From contig FN649735.1 in assembly GCA_000310025.1 (NCBI GenBank), positions 3,131,012 through 3,195,011 on the forward strand: 64,000 bases of DNA, in the 5' to 3' direction. Origin of the DNA: Ectocarpus siliculosus (taxonomy: Eukaryota; Sar; Phaeophyceae; Ectocarpales; Ectocarpaceae). The position numbers were made by a program, and so were the translations under genes. Position 1 is the first letter of the stretch, and each line of letters begins with the position of its first letter. The notes below the pieces were generated by a model. That model made no database searches. It was not told the origin of the DNA and was given only the letters and a program-made list of their open reading frames with translations. Positions 44,431 through 56,282 of this stretch are shown here, piece by piece.

Positions 44431-47400
44431 ATGGCTGATTTGATCCTCCCGCTGGACCCGTCACAGCGGCACTTTGGTGGATATGTTGAGGCCATGGTGA
44501 GACAAGTGTACACGAGCACCCGACCACAGCAATATTCCACTGCTTCTTGCTGCGGCCCGTTTCCCCAAGTAAAGTACTAAGCATGCGTATGCATATGTAG
44601 CTGCAGGAGCAGCATTATTTGGTGCTACTGCTGTAGTGAGAATACTCGATTATGTAGCAGATATGCCTTATCGATGTCTGCGATGCTTACATGGTGATCG
44701 TGGAACCTTTTTCGCGCCGACCGACCTGGATGGTACAGCAGTATTTTACGTGTTTAGGCATGCTGTAATCTTGTATGCATAGCTCCTGGATGAGGACCTT
44801 CTAGCTGCTCGTCTCGGATACGAACAAGTTTCCGTGCCAGCCCCCCCAAGATCTGTCGGCATCGCTATGGCCTGATTGCTACTGTGTTTGGTGTGGTGCT
44901 GCCTCTGTAGTGTTTCGCTGTCACGAGCGAGTTCCCACACTCTCGAGTACCACTACAGCAGTAACGAATCTACCAGTGCAGCTGTTTCCATCTCACATGA
45001 TCCGAAAAGCCTCCCGCATCGCTCTCTAAACTTGGCGTGAATTGGCGGTATGCACAGCAGCAGATACCGGACGTGGAGTACTCCGTCCTCAGTCTATTAG
45101 TCTAGTCCCCATATCAACTACATAAAGTAGTGGTCCCTCAACACCGCCGGTTGAATACCGCCGGTGGCCCTGTGCAGCGCGGGTGAAAATAGCGGGGTAG
45201 GTTACAGACTGACCAAGTGACTTCGACATAGCGCCGGTCCCTCTAAACAGCGCCGCCGGGCACACACTGGCGTTGTTGAGGACCCACTACCGTACCTGCT
45301 GCTCTACATAAGTCCACCTGGGCCCAACACGTGTGTACATCGCTGCCTTGATTCCATGTTACTACGTGGGATCTATCTTTCGTCTTCCTGCATAGGGGCG
45401 GCAGTACCGTGTGTCGATGGCATGTCCCCAGGGGCGGCGCGGCATCGTAGACCTGGCTTCTTTCCGCTGCGACCCGGAACTGTCGGCGTTGTTGGAGGCC
45501 AGGGGGGTCTGGGACACCCTTCGCGCGCGGCTGGCGCAGACGGAGGACGTGGAAGGCTTCATGGCGGAGCTTACGGACGTGCTAGAGAAGGTACGAGCGC
45601 TCCGCGCTTGGCACGCGCTTGACGCGCGCTGGTCGTGGGAATCCCCGTGAAAAACACCATTATTTCGGAAGCGAGATAGGATTTGCTTGCTGCCCGATGG
45701 CGTACCCAAGAGAGTATAGCCCTTGGTCACCAGGCGTAGCCTACGCGAATAGCGGGCTTGGTAGGGTAAGGGAGGAGGAGGATTTGCGGGGCAGTAGGAC
45801 TCTTTTGTTGCTTGCCGCAAGTGGTCTTGGCCGTTGTTTGCGTGCTAGGCGGGGTAATGACCGCAGTGGATGAGATTCGCGGACCTTGGAGAGAGACAAT
45901 GGGACCTGTTGATGAAGCGACCAACCAGGCAGAGAGAGAGAGAGACCTACAGAGAGAGAGCGAGAGGGAAGGACAGACATGTAAACAGACTACAGATATG
46001 ACAGACAGGTCCCCAGATAGCCAGACAACACGCACACGCGGAGGCGCCGGTGCTGTGACGCGAGACGGGGTGTTTGCTTGCATGCATGCCGCAGGTGCTG
46101 CGTTCGTGCCCGAAGCAGGACCCGCCCCCGGCGGAGTTCTACTCGAGGCTGGTTTCCGAGATAGACGCCGTCGGTTGGTCGCACCTCGTGTCGATGGACT
46201 CGTTGCTGACGTCCGTCCAGCTCAGGGAGAGAGACGCTGCAGGTAAAGGCTGCAAACCGACAGTTGTGGGTTGGTGTTGTCAAGGCTACTACAGATAACA
46301 CGGGTTGGTGTTGTTGATGCTGCTGGAGAACGAGGACGCCCGTTGTTGCTGCTCTGGGTGTGGTGATGCTTGCAGGGATATTTGGTTCATGGTATCCGTA
46401 TGTGGTCCACGTCGCTTGGAGAGGGGTGCATGGTCGAAAGCGGCAAGCAACAATACATACCCCCCAAGATCCCCCTCGGGCAGCTTGCTGAACCCCTCGC
46501 GGAGATTTTTCACTTGATCCAAATGCTTTCCTCCTTGTCGGGCCTAGGGTTGGTGAAGAGCCTCCCCCCCCCCCCCCCCGCCCTCCCGTGGTATTGTGGC
46601 TTAGACAAGAAGGCCCACGCCCTGCTCAATAGTCGTGCACGAGAGGGAGAATAGCCCGCCACCACCCACCCGGCCTCCCCCCGTTGTCAACCCTTTCTTT
46701 CACCGCAGGACGGGAGCACGTCTTCGCTATTTCCCTCCCGAGCAACTACCCACACAGCCCGCCCATCTGTTCGGTCGACCTCCCGACCCACCTCAATCTC
46801 AGGTCTGTTTTTTGGGTTTTGCTGGAAGGATGCGGGTGGGGTGCTTACATTACCACCCGTACACGACCATCGTACACGACAACATACAAAAATATGACAT
46901 GTGTTTGGGGTGTTCGCAGGAAACGGCCCTCGTTGTAAGTCCTCCGGGCGCAACTTGGAGAGGGAGTGCTTCCATACCGTACAAAACACCTCCTTGGAAC
47001 GCACACGGTACGTGGCATGTGTTTGGGGGTCCACAGACAACGACAGGAGCTTCTCCGGACACACCTGGAGGGATGGAGATAGGCTTTGCCTGTGTTTTGC
47101 GTACGAGGAGTTGCGTCCCTACCGAAACTTCTCGCGGGTCTGTTTGCCACTGACACTCGTGAAGCACCACAGGAACAAGAAGCCTGGCTCATGCTACGTT
47201 AGTTTTGTCACGAAGCTTTCGGTCCGTGTGTGCACGTTTCTGACAGCAGGACTCGATTGTTCCACGCCCTCATGGTCGTCCCGGGTGTCAATCGCGCCCC
47301 CTCTTGTTCCCAACCAACCCGTGCCTTTCACGTGTATGAGGCGCCCACGAATCACACCTCTTGGCGTAGATCTCACTCCCAGCCTACCGTGCTACGGCGT

Positions 47401-50400
47401 TTTTATTTTTCTCTCTTGAGGGTATTTTTGTGGAAAATGTGCATGGTGAAACAGAAAAGGGTACAACCCGGTCGGGGGAAGAGTGTGCACAATGAGGGTC
47501 GAGCGGCACCTGGTGTATATATATGGACTTGGTTGGGCCGGTTGTACGCCCCTTACACTGAGAAACCACCCTGACGGCGCCAACCAACCGGCACAAAACC
47601 CGTTTCGCAGATGGTCGCCCGGTCAGAGCTCTCTGGCGACGGTGCTGGAACAGTTCCGGGAGGCGCTGACACCCTTCCATGAGCTGTGGAACGTAAGTGT
47701 CTGCTGCGTGTGGTGTAGGACGAGCTTCGGTTTTTGTAGAGGATTAATCGCGCCGAGCGGCGGAAGGGTCTGCTGCGTGTGGCATAGAACGAGCTTTGGC
47801 TTCAGTCCAAGATTTCTCGCGTAGGGCGGCGGGGGACTCGCAGTAAGTAGTACTGCTTGTGGAGAGTGGGGGCATGGGAAGTGGGGGATTCGTTCGGTGC
47901 GGAGACTGTCTGTGGAGGCGTTCTTTGCTGGTGCGTTGTGCTCAAGGCTTGTGGCCCTCCTTCATCATGCTGTGTTCGCAAGGGCTTGATCGGTCAACTA
48001 CGCGCGGGGAGGTCTTGAGCAGGAGGAGACCCATCTGCTCCGAGTCTCTTACACACACGGAACCCACGGGGATCTGCGTGATGGGTGCTGCTATACCGTT
48101 GGGCAAGCAGTACGGCACTCCAGCATGAACCATTCGTGGCAAGCCGCTGTCTTTACCAGAAGTAGCAGTGGTGACTAACTGTCAAGGTTGCTCGGATGGA
48201 CTGAGCAGCAACATTTTCAGAGGGTTTCTCAAACGCAAGGAACAGCTGGTTTGTTCGAGGCTGCAAGGACAAAGAGGCGAGGAACCTTTTGCAGTGCTGC
48301 TGTTTCGGCGACGGTCTGCCCGCCCAGAGTTGAATGTGTCTTTTCGGCTGACGCGCGTGCGTGCGTGCGTGCTTGTGGTACATCAGTGACCTCCGCGAGA
48401 ATATGCCTTGGTTTTAGTAGGGGTTGTGGTTAAGGGCTAGGGTTACGAAACCCCCTTCTCTACTTAACATATAACGCTTGATATCGTGACGAACGTGGTC
48501 CGTGTACATGTTGTCGGAATCCACCTCCGGCGATGATCCTCCGGCAGGGCCTTGCACTGCTGCGGTAATGTTTAACTGTGAAGCTCTCGGTAGAAAGTGC
48601 GAGGAAAAACGGCCAACAGCAGTCTCTCTATCTCTGCAAGGTACGCACCTTGTACTGCTGTGATGTTAAACTGGGAGCTCTCGGTAGAACATGCGAGGAA
48701 AAACGGCCATCAAACGGCCTCTCTACAATCTCTGCAAGGTGCGGCGGTTTGTACGCACTTCGAAGAGGCAACAAGTGTAAGTTACTGCGTCGACCGGTGT
48801 GCTTGCGCGCTGAAACCAGGTCTTGGATGACCTCGACAAGCACACGTGGGTGCTGGAGCCGGAAAAGCCTTCACGGTCCACCACCCACAGGAGAGTAGCC
48901 GTGGCGCGGCATTGCTCCGTCATGCTCAAGATCGACCCGCGAGCCCCCGGAGATGTGAGAGGACCGCTGTAGCACGAAAGTGGCCGGATATACGCACTCG
49001 AAATGGTCCACCCCGTCCATACGAAGACAGAATACGGCATGCTAGCCGTAGAAATGGTCGAGAACAAAGGCGTTCTCGCTCTTGTCGATCTAGTGACGGA
49101 AAAGCTTAAGCTTGTATTTATCGGGAGCGAAAGAAGGGCAGGGGACGAATGTCCGTGAAGAGTCATTAGCCACCCTATCGAGACGGATGCAACATGCAGT
49201 GGTATTACAAGTGTATAGCAAACGGAATGTTGCCATCAAGTTTTGTCGTTGCGACCCTGTTTGGCAAAGCCCCCCGCCGGCGTGTTCCCTCGGTGGAAGT
49301 GTTGTGATTTGAGCTGTGTCGTTTGTTGATGCGGGTTTTGTGTTTTTCGGCAAAGCTTTGTGTTTGTTGTCATGCGCGTCAGTGCTCGCGTTCTCGGGGC
49401 GAAACCGGCCTTGAGATCGGCCTTGGAACACCATCCACAACAACCCAAGCCGCTGCTAATCAAGTACAGCAAGAGGCATGAGAAAAGACACCCTCGACGA
49501 TGGATAGGTCGGCAAACAGTTTTCGACCTCATCTGTCCTCGTTCAATCCTGATCTGCAGCAGTCGACAGCAGAAGCGAGACGTTTTTCTTCGGCGTTTTA
49601 TCACGATCGATTCGTTTCGCGATCGATCATCACCAACGACTTCGCCCCGTCCCCTCTTGGTGGTTTTAGAGATTAGAGAGAGGAAGTGCGACGGTTCATT
49701 GGAACATTTCGGCGTCTTGCGTGTTTTCTGTTTGTCTGCTTGACAGGTTCCAGAGGTCCGGTTCTTGGGGTCCCAGGCCGTGATTGGCCCGCTCAGGGAG
49801 GCTTACGAAAGAAATCTCTTTCGATGGTGAGTGCTTGGTCAACACCCCCCCATTTGACCAACTTTCCAAGTTCAATGTCTGCAAGGAAAGAATATGGTAC
49901 ACTTCGGAGGATGTGTTTTGAAAGCATCTTGTAGCAGAGTCGAGGTTTCCCAAGACGTATCGTCGCGAGGTTTGGCATCCGTCCTTGTTTTGCAGAGGGA
50001 TAGAGTGTCCAAGAATTGACCTGCATGCGGCTTACGATACGTCATCTTCGGTGTGGTTGTATCCGATCAACTCGGTTCCGCCCACATCCGCAGACTCAAG
50101 GTGGCGCACGTAGTGGAAACAATCACTTCGTTGTGGGATCCCGGTGGTGCGCGAACCGCTGCTGTCGACAAAATACGAAGGCCCAAGTATACCAACCAAT
50201 GTGTGCAAGGAGAATTACACAAACCAACACATGCGTGGACTCCATCAACGTATGGAAAGAGAATTGCACAACCCAACACATGCGTGGACTCAATCAATGT
50301 ATGGAAAGAGAACTGCACAACCCAACACATGCGTGGGCTCGATCAACGTATGCGAAGAAAACTTGACAACCCCAAGACTCACCTCAACGCATGCTGCGTG

Positions 50401-53400
50401 GACTCCATCCACGTATGCAAGGAGGATGTACACAACCCAACATACACACGCCGCCCAACACATGCTGCGTGGACAATAAACTCCCCAACAACGACGACAA
50501 ACACCACCACCACCGCTACAGCACAAACCCTAACCCTAACCCCAACCCTAACCCCAATCCTAACCCTAACCCTAACCCTAACCCTAACCCCAACCCTAAC
50601 CCCAACCCTAACCCTAACCCTAACCCTAACCCTAATATATTCAGGAATCACTCCCTGCTCGTTCGGGCCAACCTCGAGGCTGCGCTGGAGCTGAAGCTGC
50701 CTTCCCCGGCCACCACCGCCAAGGCGGACTACAGCGCGGACTGCGGCATCTGCTACGCCTACCGCCTCCAGCGGGACGACGCGGCTGGCGATGGGGGTAA
50801 GAAGCGCGACTACACAGCCTCTGACGCATGATACGTAGCGTGTGAAGCAGGTGGCAATATAGTGGGACGGGGCTGGCGATGAGGGTAAGAACACCGAGCA
50901 CATACCTCCGGCACGCGTGATATGTACATAGCGTGTGACGGTGGCAATATTGGCCGTAATAGCAGCATGTCACATGTAGCGTATGCTCTGGCGTGATTAG
51001 TCAGGGGTTGTTTTCTTCGCCTCCTGCAACTTTGTTCCTAAAAGTACGTTTTCGTGATGCTTGTCCTGTCGAAAGAACGGGTTGAAAATGGAACAACGAT
51101 AGTCGTCATGACGGCGTAGAGCTACGCCGATAGCCGCGGAGTTTCTCTTTTGTCAAATTGGAACATTTTGGTTTAGAATTTTCCCGCACTGCCCCTGACG
51201 GGTTGTACATTCTCCTTGAATTGGGCAAAATCGTCCACCATTTTCACGAGAAAAACACCTGTAGCATACAATAGACTAACTACGAACGACACAGCTGGGC
51301 GGTACTATTACACCTTTATTGCCTTGCAAGATAAGAAAATGTTTGGTTTGCCCTGCTGTGGCATGTACCTACGGCGGACATAATAGGATGCATCCAGGGC
51401 GATGCAGCAAGAGCAACGCTTTGCGTGCCTACTGCTGAAGCCGCAGTACCTCAAACAATCACGCAGTCGGCATGCGTACATAGAGAGCGGACGGTGCCCG
51501 GTATTCACGACAACACAACATATACAGACGAAAGAAGCAGGTTATTCGACGAAGTGACTCTCCCGCGGCAGTGGAGTCCAATAGGTGAAGGACGGGCAAA
51601 TCGCTCCAGATACAGCAGTGGTTCCGTATACCGTATACCGTACCGCGGTCCCCGAGTAGGTCGGGTCTCGATACACCGCGGTACATTCCCTTGTCACGGG
51701 ATTGGCTACCATACCAAAAGCTATATATTCCGCAACACTACATGGTGTGGTGTCCCGATACGGTACCGCGGTAATTTTTGCCCACCGCGGTACGGTATAT
51801 CGGGACCACCACTGTAACCAGTTTGACAGGACTGCCGGTACATCTGCCTAGAACCGCCTTTGGCAGTTTCGTACCTGGTGTACGTCGCACTTGGAAAAAT
51901 ACGTCCAACAACTGTTTTTTCCTTTTTGTCTGCCCATCTCTGCTCATAAGTTTTCGCGGTCATCTTCGTGCGGCCCTCCAATGCGGTGTCACTCCGCGCT
52001 TTCCAGTCCAATACGTGGAGGCACGTTGTTAGCAGTTTCAGTAGTACATGTGGCAGGATGCAGATGGGACCCAGACGCATGGCTCCACTTTCCAACGAAG
52101 CAGTTCGTTTTTCTTGCTTCACATGCAAGGTGAGCACCGCAGGAGGTGTGGGGAGGGGGGCTCAGGGGGAGGAACCCTTCTGTATGACCACGGGTTGGAG
52201 CCCCTGCAGCAGCAACCAGCAGAATGCCGTGAGCGCTGAGTTAAAAGTGATTAACAAACGAATAAAATTAACACGTGCAGTTTTTTTTTCTTTTTTTTCT
52301 TTTCTGATGATCGTTCATCGTGTAGGCCCGGCACGACCAAAGTTGGCACCACTTTCAGTCATCGTGCTCGTAACCAGGGTTATGCCGCCTGGCCTTTAGT
52401 ATCTGAAGAGTAAGGGTTTGTTGTTTTGTTTTTCTTCACATTAAACTCGTGTCAGTTGCTAATCCCAAAATCTAGCAAAGACTCGGCCCGTGGTCACAAA
52501 AATGCTAAAGCCATCAGAAGATCTAAAGAACACGCACACTATTAGCAAGAAAAGGGTACACAAGCCCGAGGAGGTACACCTACAATCCCTGCAGCACGTT
52601 TGCGTGCTCACAACTGAACTACACGCTAGGTCTTAACGAAGAAATTAGACCTCGAAATCACATTTCGATATAAGAATACAAGAGTCGGATCTACCCAAAT
52701 GCGGACGGAAATGAAATGGCCTGTGTGTCTTAACGGCAGATCTGCCAAGCGGAAACGAGTCTCTGCAGTCCACCGCGAACAACACGAGAGGTCCGCCGCT
52801 TGTCAACTACCAGATTGCTGTTGTGACGTACTGTTCTGACGTGGCCACACCACATGGGGAGCTATCGCTCCCGAGAAGCACACACCAACGCGTACATGGC
52901 CTCTGTGCGGTACTGACACGATGTCTATGCATGTGAGACTTTGAATCGAGCCTCGTCCGACGGAAAGCCACCAACTCGTCTACGCATTTGAGGTTCGAAA
53001 ACCCAGGGGAGATTGCCCCACAGACCAACACACTTCCCACACGTTTTTTTTCGGCGCCAGTCACGTGCAACAACGATGCCAGTCACCCTCCCTTTGGGTT
53101 GGCTTTTTATGCCCCTCTCTCCTTTGTGCTCGGCGGTGGATGGAGTTCGTGTGGATGGGGCTAGGTGGGCACGCGCCGTGCATGCGAGTAGACCGCTAAT
53201 GTTCGAACTTGGTTTCGGTTCACCCAAATCGGGATCTGATTAAATGATTTCACCTTTTTTCAAATCCCGATTTGGTTTTGGGTCGTCGTGTTGTAAGTCC
53301 TAAAGAGGAGACCGGCGGAAGTACTTTTATCCCAATCAAGAACAGAGTTCTTTGGATCTTCCGGTCTTCCAACCAAATCTGAATGTGATTTCGAGATCTG

Positions 53401-54960
53401 ATTCCTGCGTTAAGACCGCCCCTAAACATGGCGACCTTGCGACGTACTGTAGCCTGGCCTCCACCCCCGGCCTGTTACTCTCTTTTACAATTCTACTCCT
53501 ATTTTCGGAAAAGAATATTCGATGTTGTCCTCGAGATTTTCGACAGCTATTCGAATACGTTCTCGGAATTGTTCTCTGGGAATGTAGACCCCCCGGAAAA
53601 AGGGAACTACACATCCGGGGTAGTTCGTGATACCCGTTATTTTCTGTTGTATATTTTTATCGGAAAAGAATATTGAATGTTGTCCTCGAGATTTTTTACG
53701 GCAATTCGAACCTGGTCTCGGAATTGTTCTCTGGGAACGTAGACCCCCCGGAAAGAAGGAAACAACATATCCGGGCCATGTAGTGACAAGGGGAACCAAT
53801 ATTAACGGGTAATCTTTCTGTGAGATTATGTATCCTCTCTTTTTTTACTTCTGAAAACAATTTTCCGGAAATATCTTCACCTGGAGACAGGGCGTTTTGA
53901 GGTGGTTTTTAATTTTTTGTTCACCCGCCTCCCCCCCCCCGAGAAACGTATACCTGGGCGCAGGGTGGTCAAAATGGAAAATTAGAAATGATCCAGTTGC
54001 GAATGTTTCATCCCTGTCTACTTGGGCACCAGTACAGTAATCACATTTCAGCATATGTATCCGCCTCCGTGCGCAGGTTTTTTAAAGCTACGGGTCCGTC
54101 AGTCCCTTCCTTCTTTTTGTGTTACTCATACTCGCGAACATATCGCTTTCCACGACATCAGTAATTGCAATTCGTTCACGCCCGAAAGAGCGACAGAGAC
54201 TCGAACCCACAGCTTCCAACCTGCTTCTAGCAGGATAACGACGCTACCCTCTAGACAAACGGGGCGCTAGACCACCGGAGCGATCAGTTTGGATGGATAG
54301 TAAGACAAGGGTAGCGTGCCTGTGTTGCAGAATCGCCAACAGACTAGGAACAGTACCTACCCTGGCAGACCGTCGTCCCTTTCGGCAAAAGTCTGTGCTT
54401 CCTTCCAGAAGTGACTGCCCGACTCTAGCTTTATCTCTCGCCGTGTCTCAGGCTTGAGGTATTTTGATCCCCCCAGAGTACCGCTTGGTTTTCCTCACGC
54501 CGGCCGTACATGTCAGGAGGTATCGGTTCGGATCTGAACAACAAGACAACTTTGTTTCTTCACGCGCGCAAATCGAGATCTGTTTTCTCCCCCCAAATAA
54601 TCCCGCTCAAACACCACGATAAATCTCCTGCCCGCCCTTACCAGCCTTCAACCCACCCCTTCTTCATGCCTACGTATTGATGGATTGTCGAAGAACATCT
54701 TCGTAGCCCGTGCTCCGGGTGCAATATGTGTCATTTCAACATCTGTGTGCCTTTCCTTGAGATGGAGGGCACAGCAAGTGAAGGTTATCCAGGAATAACT
54801 CCGAGCATACTCTTGCATTTTCCGGTCCTCTCGGAGTGCTGACTGCTCAGCTCTTCTACCAGTACGTGTTAAAAAAAATCGTTTTTGCGGGCAAGTGTCC
54901 GCTGTCCGCACGTCGGAATTGACTCTCGCGCGGATTGCTCATTCTCTGTCTCTGTCTCTG

Positions 54961-54992
<32 letters not shown>

Positions 54993-55056
54993 CCTCCCTC
55001 TCTCTCTCTGTTCCGTTTTTTCAACGGACCTGGCTGTATGGTATATCAACGGCAGG

Positions 55057-55095
<39 letters not shown>

Positions 55096-55366
55096 GGTGG
55101 GGGCGGCAGGAGGAGGAGGCGGAGGAGGAGGCACAAGAGGGCGCGGTGGCGGCGACGAAAGCGGCGGGCGGGGGGCGGCCGCAGAAGATGCCGGTGCCAT
55201 CCCGGACCGAGTGTGCGACAACGCCAAGTGTAGGCGGCCGTACCACCCTAAGTGCCTCTTCGTCTGGCTGCAGGGGCTGCCCACGAGCCGAGTGTCGTTC
55301 GACACCATCTTCGGGCAGTGCCCTTACTGCTCCGACCCGATCAGCGTAAAGTTCGCGCAAGGATAA
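44431..55366 (+). CDS. FANCL: FANCL, Fanconi anaemia RING E3 ubiquitin ligase
   Basis: Nine exons agree in phase: 44431-44496, 45396-45590, 46095-46242, 46709-46802, 47611-47692, 48820-48954, 49747-49826, 50645-50796 and 55056-55366 (420 residues; animal FANCL is about 375). FANCL is the catalytic subunit that monoubiquitinates FANCD2 and FANCI during interstrand crosslink repair in the nucleus. Order matches the family: N-terminal ELF domain (GGYVEAMGRQYRVSMA, FMAELTDVLEK), central double-RWD/UBC-like region (PPPAEFYSRLVSEIDAVGW, REHVFAISLPSNYP, WSPGQSSLATVLEQF, DKHTWVLEPEKP, PEVRFLGSQAVIGPL), and C-terminal RING with ligands C300, C303, C371, C376, H381, C384, C406, C409 (CGICYAY, CDNAKC, YHPKC, CPYC) and the conserved WLQGLPTSR. 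An Ala/Gly-rich insert of some 50 residues lies between the first and second zinc-ligand pairs. Introns carry minisatellites, telomere-type repeats and a tRNA-like sequence; intron 8 is 4.26 kb. The ATG at 44431 was chosen because the short first exon restores the family's N-terminus. Confidence 0.93.
47697..47838 (+). repeat. Tandem duplication at the 5' edge of FANCL intron 5
   Basis: Two units of about 72 bases start four bases after the donor at 47693. Both begin GTCTGCTGCGTGTGG, then T(A)GGACGAGCTT(C/T)GG, and both carry CGCG followed by GGCGG near their ends. Confidence 0.7.
48552..48755 (+). repeat. Tandem duplication upstream of FANCL exon 6
   Basis: Two units of about 97 bases share TTG(C/T)ACTGCTG, GCTCTCGGTAGAA, TGCGAGGAAAAACGGCCA and TCTCTGCAAGGT. 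The second ends about 65 bases before the exon 6 acceptor. Confidence 0.75.
50190..50475 (+). repeat. Minisatellite in FANCL intron 7
   Basis: About five imperfect units of roughly 50 bases with the core CCAACACATGCGTGGACTC, then AATCAACGTATGGAAAGAGA and ATTGCACAA. Units degrade towards the right. Confidence 0.8.
50526..50636 (+). repeat. Interstitial telomere-type (CCCTAA)n repeats in FANCL intron 7
   Basis: About 18 units of CCCTAA with scattered CCCCAA variants, equivalent to TTAGGG on the minus strand. The array stops at ATATATTCAG, whose AG at 50643-50644 is the acceptor of exon 8. Each unit contains CTAAC, which matches the usual branch-point consensus, and the array is pyrimidine-rich. 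It could therefore supply both branch site and pyrimidine tract for this intron. Confidence 0.9.
51619..51800. repeat. Cluster of ACCGCGGT palindromes with inverted flanks (FANCL intron 8)
   Basis: CCGCGG-centred palindromes occur near 51647, 51679, 51769 and 51785. GTATACCGTACCGCGGT at the left is the near inverse of ACCGCGGTACGGTATAT at the right, so the segment can fold back on itself. It may be a degraded foldback element. Confidence 0.6.
53224..53275. repeat. Hairpin-forming inverted repeat (FANCL intron 8)
   Basis: CCAAATCGGGAT and its exact complement ATCCCGATTTGG are separated by about 28 bases. No poly(T) follows to suggest a terminator; its role is unknown. Confidence 0.7.
53500..53805 (+). 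repeat. Tandem duplication, period about 155 bases (FANCL intron 8)
   Basis: Two adjacent units share TCGGAAAAGAATATT, GATGTTGTCCTCGAGATTTT, CTCGGAATTGTTCTCTGGGA and TAGACCCCCCGGAAA. The second starts 155 bases after the first. No coding or mobile-element features are evident. Confidence 0.85.
54172..54255 (-). other. tRNA-like sequence (pseudo-tRNA or SINE head)
   Basis: On the minus strand GCCCCGTTTGTCTAGAGGGTAGCG resembles a 5' acceptor arm, D arm and A box. TCCTG-CTAGAAG-CAGG looks like an anticodon arm (loop reading AGA), and GGTTCGAGTC is a perfect B box. The T stem and acceptor stem do not pair properly, so it is unlikely to be a working tRNA. It lies inside FANCL intron 8 in antisense orientation. 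Confidence 0.4.
54944..55012 (+). repeat. (CTGTCT)n / (CT)n tract before FANCL exon 9
   Basis: About six TCTCTG units pass into pure CT. The tract ends some 40 bases before the GGCAG acceptor at 55051-55055 and probably acts as its distal pyrimidine tract. Confidence 0.8.
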
Positions 55367-55962
55367 AGGTGAGCAGGGGAGTACAACACAGCACTTGCGT
55401 ACACTGGACTTGGGGACGAGGCGAATATATCATATATCAATATATCCTTGTCGGTACGAACTGTTGTTGTGGGGACCCGTCCAAGGGGGGGGGGGGGGGG
55501 GGTGTACTCATAGTCGTGCATGCCGTAGTCGTTAGACCATTGACCTCGCATCCCTACAAAGCCGGGACGGAGCACGCCGGGTTCTCACCGGACCAGGCTC
55601 TCACATGACCAAGCGCGAAGCGCCGTGAGGTATTTGGCGAGTCGCATGAAGGGTGAGCTGCATCCTGCTAAGGGTGTTCGGCATCTTGTGCTTACTTCCT
55701 TGCGTACGGATGACAGCTGCGTATGACTTCATTTATTTTCTGGTGCTTTCGCTTCCAGAGACAGTTGTAAGCACTGTGTAACTGCCTCGAGGATGCTTGA
55801 CCATTTTAACACAACGTGGTGCGACCATCCCCCTTGCGCGGAGTGAGGGTTCTCGACCCCGCAAAACATGATCTACTCGACCACCATTATGGTTACCGCA
55901 AAAAAATAAAACAGAGGTAAAAAAAAAAACGGTAACCTGGTTGCCGAGTTCACGAAGTGAAT

Positions 55963-56166
55963 TGGCTTGTTTTACAACGTCGTTGCCAAGCGACGAAAAC
56001 CCAATCCCGATGGCTAACACCGAGGGGGGCGCTGGTTTTACAACGTCGTTGCCAAGTGACGAAAACCCAACCCCGATGGCAAACACCGGGGGGGGCGGCT
56101 TGTTTTACAACGTCGTTGCCAAGCGACGAAAACCCAACCCCAATGGCAAACACCGGAGGGGGGAGG
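55963..56166 (+). repeat. Three-copy tandem repeat, period about 68 bases
   Basis: Three nearly identical units read TTTTACAACGTCGTTGCCAA, then G(C/T)GACGAAAACCCAA and CCGATGGCAAACACCG, each ending in a G run of varying length. Confidence 0.9.
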
Positions 56167-56282
56167 GGGGGGGGGACACACTTGTGACATGCGTTACTAT
56201 TGACACGACTGGCTCGACAGCGCATTGGGCCGAATGTGTTCTTGTTTATGTTTCAGGCCGTGCGAACCTTCCGACCTAGCAA

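Noticed and set aside
48436-48446. TTAGGG-like string as a second telomeric site
   Set aside because: Only one imperfect unit (CTAGGGTTA); too short to be meaningful.
50379-50903. 174-codon minus ORF with alternating Arg-Val residues
   Set aside because: It is the translation of the CCCTAA telomere-type array plus the antisense of FANCL exon 8.
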